Positions 42,821 through 49,897 of a stretch of 64,000 bases of DNA are shown here, piece after piece; position 1 is the stretch's first letter; the number at the start of each line of letters is the position of its first letter. A program made the translations under genes and the position numbers. The stretch is taken from assembly GCF_014332695.1 (NCBI RefSeq), contig NZ_MBUA01000027.1, positions 62,001 through 126,000 on the forward strand, read 5' to 3'. Source of the DNA: Flavihumibacter stibioxidans (GTDB lineage: Bacteria > Bacteroidota > Bacteroidia > Chitinophagales > Chitinophagaceae). Under the pieces are notes generated by a model. The model saw nothing but the letters and a program-made list of their open reading frames with translations. It was not told where the DNA came from and did not search any database.

Positions 42821-44242
42821 ATGAAAGTTGAACAAATTTATACCGGATGCCTGGCAGAAGCCGCTTACTATATTGAAAGTGAGGGGGAAGCGGTGATCAT
42901 TGATCCCCTGAGAGAAGTGGATCCCTATATCCAGAAGGCAGAACGAAACGGGGCAAAGATCAAATATATCCTGGAAACCCATTTTCATGCTGATTTTGTG
43001 AGCGGTCATATAGAACTTGGTAAAAAAACAGGTGCAACGATTGTATTTGGTCCAACTGCGAAACCCGGCTATGAAGCCTATATTGCCAAAGACGGGGAAG
43101 ACCTGAAAGTGGGTAAAGTAATACTCAGGGTACTGCATACACCCGGACATACCATGGAGTCAACGACCTACCTGTTGATCGATGAGCATGGAAAGGAACA
43201 TGCAATTTTCACCGGAGATACCCTCTTTATTGGTGATGTCGGTCGTCCGGACCTGGTGCAGAAAGTGAAAGCTGAAATTACACCTGAATACCTTGCCGGT
43301 CAGTTGTATGATTCACTCCGTAATAAGATCATGCCCCTCTCAGATGATGTGATCGTTTATCCTGGTCATGGTGCGGGCAGCGCCTGTGGCAAGAATATGA
43401 GTAAGGAAACAGTTGATACCCTAGGGCACCAGAAACAATTCAACTATGCCCTGCGTGCCGATATGGGTAAGGATGAATTTATCAGGGCTGTTACGGAAGG
43501 ATTGGTTGAACCTCCGCAATATTTCCCCTACAATGTATTGATGAATGTACAAGGCGGTATTCCAAGTATTGAGGATGTGATCAAGAGTGGTACAAGGCCA
43601 TTGGATGCATCAGCCTTTCAGCTGGTATGGGAACATGAAGGCGCATTGGTGATTGACACCCGCAGTAAAGAAGTATTCCCCGGTGAATTTATTACCGGAT
43701 CCATCTTCGTTGGCCTGGATGATAATTTTGCTCCCTGGGTTGGTGCGCTGATCACGGACCTGAAACTACCGGTACTGCTCGTTACCGATGAAGGTCGTGA
43801 AGAGGAAGCAGTGATCCGCCTCTCAAGGGTTGGATATGATAACACCATCGGTTACCTGAAAGGAGGTTTGAAAGCCTGGAAAGAAGCCGGTTTCAATACA
43901 GACAGGATTGAAGAAATTTCTGCCGAAGATTTCGCTAAACTCTATAAGGGAAATATGGGCCTCCACTTACTGGATGCAAGGAAAGAAAGCGAATACAGAA
44001 GCCAGCACATTCAGGGCGCTGAGAACTTCCCGCTGGATTTTATCAACAAGAATATGAGCATGCTTGATAAAGACAAAAAGTACTTCATTCATTGCGCAGG
44101 CGGATATCGCTCTATGATCACCTGTTCCATCCTGAAAGCAAGAGGCTTCAATAATATTGTCAATATTCAGGGCGGCTTTAAAGCACTGAGCGCAACTGAT
44201 CTGCCGAAGACAGAATTCGCAGTACAGGAAACTATGTTATAA
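42821..44242 (+). CDS. MBL-fold hydrolase fused to two rhodanese domains (persulfide dioxygenase-like)
   Basis: Likely oxidises glutathione- or low-molecular-weight persulfide to sulfite and moves sulfur, in the cytosol. The 473 residues begin with an ETHE1-like beta-lactamase domain: THFHADFVSGH, HTPGHTMES, GDTLFIGDVGRPDL and YPGHGAGSACG supply the iron ligands and second-shell residues. Two rhodanese domains follow. The first (about 265-355) has VTDEGREEEA where the active-site Cys loop should be, so it is inactive. The second (about 370-460) keeps the Cys in HCAGGYRSM. Such fusions are common in Bacteroidota. It has a terminator directly after it and is divergent from the cytochrome cluster. 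Confidence 0.88.
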   Translation: MKVEQIYTGCLAEAAYYIESEGEAVIIDPLREVDPYIQKAERNGAKIKYILETHFHADFVSGHIELGKKTGATIVFGPTAKPGYEAYIAKDGEDLKVGKVILRVLHTPGHTMESTTYLLIDEHGKEHAIFTGDTLFIGDVGRPDLVQKVKAEITPEYLAGQLYDSLRNKIMPLSDDVIVYPGHGAGSACGKNMSKETVDTLGHQKQFNYALRADMGKDEFIRAVTEGLVEPPQYFPYNVLMNVQGGIPSIEDVIKSGTRPLDASAFQLVWEHEGALVIDTRSKEVFPGEFITGSIFVGLDDNFAPWVGALITDLKLPVLLVTDEGREEEAVIRLSRVGYDNTIGYLKGGLKAWKEAGFNTDRIEEISAEDFAKLYKGNMGLHLLDARKESEYRSQHIQGAENFPLDFINKNMSMLDKDKKYFIHCAGGYRSMITCSILKARGFNNIVNIQGGFKALSATDLPKTEFAVQETML

Positions 44243-44265
44243 AAATTGTTAGTTTGGTTGTTTGT

Positions 44266-44297
44266 AAAGCCGGTTCCGGGCAGGAGCCGGCTTTTTT
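44266..44297 (+). terminator. Intrinsic terminator after MBL-rhodanese gene
   Basis: AAAGCCGGTTCC (44266-44277) and GGAGCCGGCTTT (44283-44294) form a 12-bp stem with one G-T pair and a five-base loop, followed by a T run to 44297. The mirror-image A run also allows it to end the minus-strand esterase remnant. Confidence 0.85.
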
Positions 44298-45095
44298 AAT
44301 GATCTGCCGGTATAATCCTGCTGCGCAGAAAAATGCCGGCATGCCGAACAGCTTCAGCCCATCTTTTCCTGGCCTTAGTGCCTGCTCCCAGCGGATTGAA
44401 ATGTTTTTGTAACTCATGGCCAACCCCTTCAAAAATCAAAATGCGATTCGGGATGAGGAGAGCGTCGGCATTCCGGTGAATGATCCCGCTTCCATATAGC
44501 GGACCTGCAGGCTCTGCAGTAGGTATCACCCTGTCTTTACTGCCATGAATATTCATGATGGGTACCCTGGTATTCTTTAGCCAGCTTGTATCATAAATTG
44601 CACCCCAGAAATTTACAATGGCAAAAATATTACCCGGGTTGTGTGATTTGTCAAGTGAACTGCTGTCAGCTTTGCCGATAAACTTCCCTAATTCGTGGCG
44701 GCATAACAACCTTCCATCATTTCTTTATACCAGCCCAATGGCTTTTTGTTATAGCGCCTGTAATTGATGGAGGCGCAGGCGAACCCTTCTTTTGCAAAAG
44801 CCTTCGCAATAAAGGCAGCGCTGCCAGATCCCTTATGACCCAGTTTGAATCCGCCTCCATGCATCATGATCACCAGAGGCCTGAATTGGCTGCTGTCATT
44901 GAGGGCTTCATACCAGTCGAACAAATGGAATTTTTTCCTGATGCCGGCAGTTGTCTCCGTATTGTATGGGATGTTCTTTTTTACCACAAGGATTTTATAT
45001 AAAGGATTATGGTAGGGGACTGCCGGGCCGTTCTGGCAGAAAACAGCCATGGTCAACAATTCCAGCCAAAACAGCAATATCAGTTTCTTCGGCAT
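44296..45095 (-). pseudogene. Exported alpha/beta-hydrolase (esterase) broken by internal deletion and frameshift
   Basis: Two frames read as parts of one esterase. The first (45095-44688) has a signal peptide (LILLFWLELLTMAVFCQ) and ends soon after the oxyanion-hole motif MMHGGGFKLGHKG and SINYRRYNKKP, at GCYAATN and a stop. The second (to 44296) resumes at ELGKFIGKADSSS, and supplies the C-terminal half with the catalytic Asp (HGSKDRVIP) and His (GVGHELQKH). The nucleophile GxSxG region, normally just between these points, is missing; about 50 residues are lost and the frame has shifted at about 44690-44709. An intact protein would have about 320 residues. It lies six bases downstream of the exporter gene and was probably co-transcribed. 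Confidence 0.7.
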
Positions 45096-45101
45096 GTTTT
45101 A

Positions 45102-47006
45102 TTACTCGGCGCCTGTTTCAGGCGATTGGGTCACCACTCCGAATTCAAATTGCATTTCATTCAGTTTACGGTAGAGTCCGTCATGGTTCATTAGTTCCTG
45201 GTGGGTGCCGGATTCAATCACAATTCCTTTGTCAATCACCACGATCTTATCTGCGTTGCGGATGGTCGATAAGCGGTGTGCTATCACAAAGGAAGTGCGG
45301 CCTTTCATCAGGTATTCCAATGCCTCCTGTACGTACTGTTCACTCTCGCTGTCCAGTGATGAAGTGGCTTCATCGAGGATCAGTATTGCCGGGTCTTTCA
45401 GGATAGCCCTCGCGATGGCGATCCGCTGGCGCTGTCCCCCGCTGAGTTTGATGCCCCTTTCCCCCACAATGGTATTATACAGCTCCGGAAATTTAGAAAT
45501 AAATTCATGAGCATTCGCTTTTTTCGCTGCTTCCATGATTTCCTCATCCGTGGCGTCCTGTTTTCCATAGGCAATATTTTCCCGGATGGTTCCGCCGAAG
45601 AGCAGAACTTCCTGTGGCACAAAAGCCATCTGGCTGCGGAGTTGGGATAGTGGAAATTCACTTGCCGGACGGTCGTCAAAATACAATTCACCTTTGTCCG
45701 GTTTGTAAAACCCGAGCAGCATAGATGCCAGTGTGGTTTTGCCTGCGCCGCTGGGCCCAACGATCGCCACCTGCTGCCCGTTGTCTGCCGAAAGTGAGAG
45801 GTCTTTTAAAACCGGAATATCCTTTCTGGAAGGATAGCTGAATGCCACATGTTCAAATCGGACATTACCTTTGAGTTGCCAGGCGGCTTCAACCTTTACG
45901 GGGGTTAAGGATATCGGTTCACCTTCCGATCTTAAAATTTCACGGATGCTTTCAGTAGCCCCCAGTGTTTTCTGCAATTGCGAAAACATATCCGCGAAGC
46001 CGGCAAATGTTCCGCCGACAAACATCGAGAAGATCACAAACATGGTCAGGGATCCCAGCGTCAGTTCACCGTGACTGATCATGTTGGCGCCATACCACAT
46101 CACAAAGGCGATGGCACCAAATACGCTGAAGATCATGAAGGAAACAAAAGCCCCACGGTAACGCGCATTCGAAATGGCTGTGTCCACCACATCATAAATG
46201 CTTTTCACGTAACGGCTGATCTCATGGAATTCACTGGTGAAGGCTTTTACCACTGTGATGCCCTGGAAGGTTTCCTGCACAATGGTTCCGCTTTCGGCCA
46301 GCTGGTCCTGCGCCCGGCGCGACATCTTCCTGATTTTTTTTCCAAAAACCACTGCCAGAACCGCAATTACCGGAACCACTGCCAGCATAACGAGGGCAAG
46401 TTTGGTGCTGATCCAGAATATGAAAAACAGACCGATTACGAGTGTGAATATGCCGCGCAGAAATTCCGCCAGCGTAAAAGAGATGGCATCCTGGATCTGC
46501 GACAGATCGGAGGAAATTCGGTTACTCAGTTCACCCACCCTTTTCTCAGAATGGAAACTCATAGGCATGCTCAGCAACCTGCTGTACACATCTTTGCGCA
46601 TCCCCGCCAGTGATCGCTCACCTACTTCAGTAAGCAGGTAAACCCGCATGAAGGAGAAAAACATCTGGAAAGTTAACTGTACGAAGATCAGCAGGAGGGT
46701 GGTGTTCAATCCCCAGTTCACATTTTTTAATTGCTCACTGAAAGGTATACCCGATTGCCCCCCCGGCATCACAGGGATATTGGCTCCCGGTGCTGCTGCA
46801 TCGATCATCTTACCCAGGAACAGCGGAAACAAACTGGTGGTGAAGGCCGATAATCCGATGAATACAAGACTCCAGATAAATTTGCCCCGGTAAGGCTTTA
46901 AATAGGAAAATAACACCAGTGCCTGCCGCAGGTTTTCCTTATTGATTTTGACCTTTGGCCTGTCTTCCTTTACCTCCGTTCCGCGAGAATGCCGCCCTCT
47001 TGCCAT
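45102..47006 (-). CDS. ABC exporter (MsbA/ABCB-like half-transporter)
   Basis: An inner-membrane exporter of 634 residues with fused domains that should act as a homodimer. The N-terminal half holds six helices (first near FIWSLVFIGLSAFTTSLFPLFLG; the ABC-membrane signature segments GERSLAGMRKDVYSRLLSMPMSFH and RVGELSNRISSDLSQI). The ATPase half has GPSGAGKTTLASMLLG (Walker A), LSGGQRQRIAIARAIL (signature), ILILDEATSSLD (Walker B) and VIAHRLSTI (switch His). The cargo may be a lipid, a drug or a peptide. It lies on the minus strand and is followed directly by the esterase remnant. Confidence 0.92.
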   Translation of the reverse strand: MARGRHSRGTEVKEDRPKVKINKENLRQALVLFSYLKPYRGKFIWSLVFIGLSAFTTSLFPLFLGKMIDAAAPGANIPVMPGGQSGIPFSEQLKNVNWGLNTTLLLIFVQLTFQMFFSFMRVYLLTEVGERSLAGMRKDVYSRLLSMPMSFHSEKRVGELSNRISSDLSQIQDAISFTLAEFLRGIFTLVIGLFFIFWISTKLALVMLAVVPVIAVLAVVFGKKIRKMSRRAQDQLAESGTIVQETFQGITVVKAFTSEFHEISRYVKSIYDVVDTAISNARYRGAFVSFMIFSVFGAIAFVMWYGANMISHGELTLGSLTMFVIFSMFVGGTFAGFADMFSQLQKTLGATESIREILRSEGEPISLTPVKVEAAWQLKGNVRFEHVAFSYPSRKDIPVLKDLSLSADNGQQVAIVGPSGAGKTTLASMLLGFYKPDKGELYFDDRPASEFPLSQLRSQMAFVPQEVLLFGGTIRENIAYGKQDATDEEIMEAAKKANAHEFISKFPELYNTIVGERGIKLSGGQRQRIAIARAILKDPAILILDEATSSLDSESEQYVQEALEYLMKGRTSFVIAHRLSTIRNADKIVVIDKGIVIESGTHQELMNHDGLYRKLNEMQFEFGVVTQSPETGAE

Positions 47007-47075
47007 ATATTTATAGGATTATAATACTTGATTTGGTGTGCAAGATAAGTATACCTGCCGCTTAAATTTTTAAAT

Positions 47076-48170
47076 ATGGTAGTACGTATTACAGGTTTTA
47101 TCGCGCTTTTGTTGACAGGATTTTCTTCGCTGACAGCTCAGCAGCCCAAAATTGATTTTGAGCAATACGAACCGGCTTCCACCCTGGTGGTACCGGCGAA
47201 CCCGCGCACAAAGGCGGTTTATCCATTTATTGATGTGCACAACCACCAGTACCGTATGGGCTCCGGGAACCTTGAATCGCTGGTAACGGAGATGGACAGG
47301 CTAAACCTGAAAGTAATGGTAAACCTGAGCGGTGGCAATGGCGATGGCTTGAAGCAGATGGTGGCCAATGCCCGAACCCAATACCCCGGCCGGTTCATCA
47401 TTTTTGCCAACCTGAATTTTACCGGTATCGGCACAGCGGGGTGGATAGAAAATACCGTGAAGCAACTGGAGGCCGATGTCCGCAATGGCGCCAATGGATT
47501 GAAGATTTTCAAGAATCTCGGTTTTTCCGTGAATGATGCAGCCGGTAAGAGGGTGACCATCGATGATCCCCGACTTGACCCGGTCTGGGCAAAATGCGGG
47601 GAACTGAAAATTCCGGTGCTCATCCATACAGCCGATCCGGAGCCGTTCTGGGATGAACTGGATAATGATAATGAAAGGTTGCTGGAACTCTATACCCATC
47701 CCCGTAGGAAACGTTCTGCTGCCGATCCCGCACCATGGGAAACACTGATTGGTGAACAGCATCGTATGTTCAAAAAACATCCGGGCACTACTTTCATTGC
47801 CGCACATTTCGGCTGGTATGCAAATGACCTGGGAAAACTCGACAGTCTTTTGCTGGCCATGCCCAATGTGATGATTGAATTCGGGGCAGTGATCGCCGAA
47901 CTGGGCCGCCAGCCACGGGCTGCCGCCGCGTTTTTTAATAAGCACCAGGACAGGATCCTGTTTGGAAAAGACAGTTGGGTGCCTTCTGAATACGCTACCT
48001 ATTTCCGGGTACTGGAAACCTCCGATGAATATTTTCCCTACCACAAAAAATACCATGCATTCTGGCGCATGTATGGTATGGGCTTGCCCGATGCCATCCT
48101 GAAAAAAGTTTACTTTAAAAATGCATTGCGGATCATTCCAGGTATTGACAGGAGCTTATTTCCGGAATGA
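47076..48170 (+). CDS. Exported amidohydrolase-2 family protein
   Basis: A 364-residue secreted TIM-barrel hydrolase with signal peptide ITGFIALLLTGFSSLTAQ. The metal site starts with YPFIDVHNHQYRMG (HxH-like HNH). The block LKIFKNLGFSVNDAAGKRVTIDDPRL, in pieces, IPVLIHTADPEPFW and TFIAAHFGWYANDLGKLD follow, and the final acidic site appears as RILFGKDSW. This order matches secreted amidohydrolase-2 proteins, which hydrolyse or decarboxylate aromatic or sugar-derived acids; the substrate is unknown. Its end abuts a broken gene on the other strand. The first part after the signal (IDFEQYEPASTLVVP) is typical of the group. Confidence 0.85.
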   Translation: MVVRITGFIALLLTGFSSLTAQQPKIDFEQYEPASTLVVPANPRTKAVYPFIDVHNHQYRMGSGNLESLVTEMDRLNLKVMVNLSGGNGDGLKQMVANARTQYPGRFIIFANLNFTGIGTAGWIENTVKQLEADVRNGANGLKIFKNLGFSVNDAAGKRVTIDDPRLDPVWAKCGELKIPVLIHTADPEPFWDELDNDNERLLELYTHPRRKRSAADPAPWETLIGEQHRMFKKHPGTTFIAAHFGWYANDLGKLDSLLLAMPNVMIEFGAVIAELGRQPRAAAAFFNKHQDRILFGKDSWVPSEYATYFRVLETSDEYFPYHKKYHAFWRMYGMGLPDAILKKVYFKNALRIIPGIDRSLFPE

Positions 48171-48564
48171 GCGCCAGGTTGCTTTCCACTCCATAATTGA
48201 TCCATGCCGGCTGGAATTGCCCGGCCAGCCACCTGATATAATTGGTGTATGCCATGATGATATCCGGGTGATCAAATGGAAGTTCCGTCCACCTTGCTTT
48301 GACCTCGTCCGGTGTTTCCGGTGCATCGCGATAATAGGCAGCTTTTTGTTTCCGGGAAAGATCAAGTGCTGAAATGCTGAGCAGTACCGGTTTCCCTGTT
48401 GTATGGCTTTTCCTGAAACCAACATCCTTCACCAGTGTTGCTGGCATGCTACTGTGGCTGAATGCCTCTTCAAAAGGGATGCCGTCGTCAAAATGATGTG
48501 ATACGAAATCGCAATCTGCCAGCCAGGGTGTAACCCCCAGCAATGGTTTTTCTGCCGGTGGCCA
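48133..48564 (-). pseudogene. Fragment of a TIM-barrel glycosidase-like exported protein
   Basis: About 143 codons read as an internal piece of a larger protein: GVTPWLADCDFVSHHFDDGIPFEEAF, RKSHTTGKPVLLSISALDLSR, and YTNYIRWLAGQFQPAWINYGVESNLAL, a strand-helix-strand series with the barrel strand NxGVExN typical of glycoside-hydrolase-like barrels. There is no ATG at the start (TTG at 48541-48543, stop just upstream at 48565-48567), no signal peptide, and the frame ends 38 bases inside the 3' end of the amidohydrolase gene, so both ends are lost. The identity of the parent family is a recollection, not proven. Confidence 0.42.
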
Positions 48565-48633
48565 CTATGGCCGCGGAAGTGAATTTCAGCAGGCAGTTGT
48601 ACGTGGCTTTAAATTAATCCTTGTTTAAAATTG

Positions 48634-48641
48634 TAGATTTG
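48634..48641 (+). promoter_or_regulatory. Bacteroidota -7 box before fdhD
   Basis: TAGATTTG is an exact match to TAnnTTTG, ending 11 bases before the ATG at 48653. The upstream TTTA at 48608-48611 is 22 bases away, a poor -33. It should start the fdhD-DUF7009-fdhF transcript. Confidence 0.42.
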
Positions 48642-48652
48642 GTAAGAAGCAA

Positions 48653-49510
48653 ATGCACATGAATGAACCTGCATCCATAAAAACTGCCCCGGAAGCCAGC
48701 AGGCAGGTTGGTATCATTCGGGTAAGGCCGCATGGCACTCAGGAACTTACCGATCAGCTGGCTATGGAAGAGCCTTTGCAGATCAGCCTTGAATACAGTA
48801 CCGCCGGCGGACAGATTACGAAAAATATTGCAGTCACATTACGCACCCCGGGAGCAGATGAAGAACTGGCATTGGGCTTTCTTTTTTCGGAAGGGATTAT
48901 AGATGGGCCATCTGCGATAGAAAGGGTTACAGGCGGAACTGACAGGAATTCCATAAAGATCAGGTTGAAGCAGGATATTATTCCTGAATTGGTTGGGGCC
49001 ACCCGGAATTTTTACCTTGGCTCCGGTTGCGGGGTTTGCGGAAAAGCCGGAATTGATTCATTGCGATCCCTGGCCGGGCCTGTTACTTCCGAAATGAATT
49101 GGGTGTTGCCTTCAGGTATCTTGTACGGATTGCCCGACAGGCTTGAAGAAAAGCAGGCTTTGTTTGGAACCACAGGCGGATTGCATGCAGCAGCAATTTT
49201 TGATGCCAACGGAAACCTGGAGGAGATTCGTGAAGACATCGGCCGGCACAATGCGCTTGATAAACTGATCGGCGCCACATTGCTGAAGGGAGGCCTGCCC
49301 CTGGAAAGGAAACTGCTCCTGCTGAGTGGCAGACTGGGCTTCGAATTGTTGCAGAAGGCAGCGCTGGCCGGTATTCAAATGGTTGCCGGAGTAGGAGCAC
49401 CATCCAGCCTGGCGCTGGAAATAGCACAGGAATATGATATTACGTTGATTGGCTTCCTGCGGCGGGACAGGTTCAATATTTACCATGGAGCAAAAAGGAT
49501 ACAATACTGA
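48653..49510 (+). CDS. fdhD: Formate dehydrogenase accessory sulfurtransferase
   Basis: Transfers sulfur from a cysteine desulfurase to the molybdenum cofactor so that formate dehydrogenase-type enzymes become active. The 285-residue protein keeps the reactive pair of cysteines in SGCGVCGKAGID (about residues 123-134), the segments EELALGFLFSEGII and GGLHAAAIFDANGNLEEIREDIGRHNALDKLIG in pieces, and the final VGAPSSLALEIAQEYDITLIGFLR. All parts of FdhD are present. The second Met (48659) is an alternative start. It is the first gene of a run ending with the FdhF-type molybdoenzyme that it should serve. Confidence 0.95.
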   Translation: MHMNEPASIKTAPEASRQVGIIRVRPHGTQELTDQLAMEEPLQISLEYSTAGGQITKNIAVTLRTPGADEELALGFLFSEGIIDGPSAIERVTGGTDRNSIKIRLKQDIIPELVGATRNFYLGSGCGVCGKAGIDSLRSLAGPVTSEMNWVLPSGILYGLPDRLEEKQALFGTTGGLHAAAIFDANGNLEEIREDIGRHNALDKLIGATLLKGGLPLERKLLLLSGRLGFELLQKAALAGIQMVAGVGAPSSLALEIAQEYDITLIGFLRRDRFNIYHGAKRIQY

Positions 49511-49526
49511 TCTAATTTGACCGGAT

Positions 49527-49895
49527 ATGAAAATCAGAATTAAAGGAAATTCAATCAGGATAAGGGTTACAAAATCCGAAGTGGAAAGGCTGGGGAGGGA
49601 GGGCTGCGTGGAAGAACATACTTCGTTTATGGATAACCGTTTCATATATGCGCTGCAGTGTTCCGGCGGCATTCATGAATTAAGTGCTGCATATTGCGGA
49701 AACAAAATCACGGTTTTTGTTCCGACTTCTTTTGCTGAAGAATGGTCACGCAATGATCTGGTGGGTTGTTCCGCGCAGATGCAACTGAACGAAAAGGAAA
49801 GTTTATTCCTGTTGCTGGAGAAAGATTTTGCCTGCCTGGACAATACCCTCGAAGACCAGAGTGATAATTATTCTAATCCCGGTAAAACCTGTTGA
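49527..49895 (+). CDS. DUF7009 family protein
   Basis: A 122-residue soluble protein. The opening MKIRIKGNSIRIRVTKSEVERLGREG is typical of DUF7009, followed by YALQCSGGIHELSAAYCGNKITVFVP and a Lys/Glu-rich LLLEKDFACLDNTLED. Short alternating strands suggest a compact beta fold. It lies between fdhD (16 bases upstream) and the molybdoenzyme (two bases downstream), in both cases coupled. I recall proteins of this kind near fdhD in Bacteroidota. Family function is not known, and assistance in maturation or cofactor handling is only inferred from position. Confidence 0.8.
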   Translation: MKIRIKGNSIRIRVTKSEVERLGREGCVEEHTSFMDNRFIYALQCSGGIHELSAAYCGNKITVFVPTSFAEEWSRNDLVGCSAQMQLNEKESLFLLLEKDFACLDNTLEDQSDNYSNPGKTC

Positions 49896-49897
49896 TC

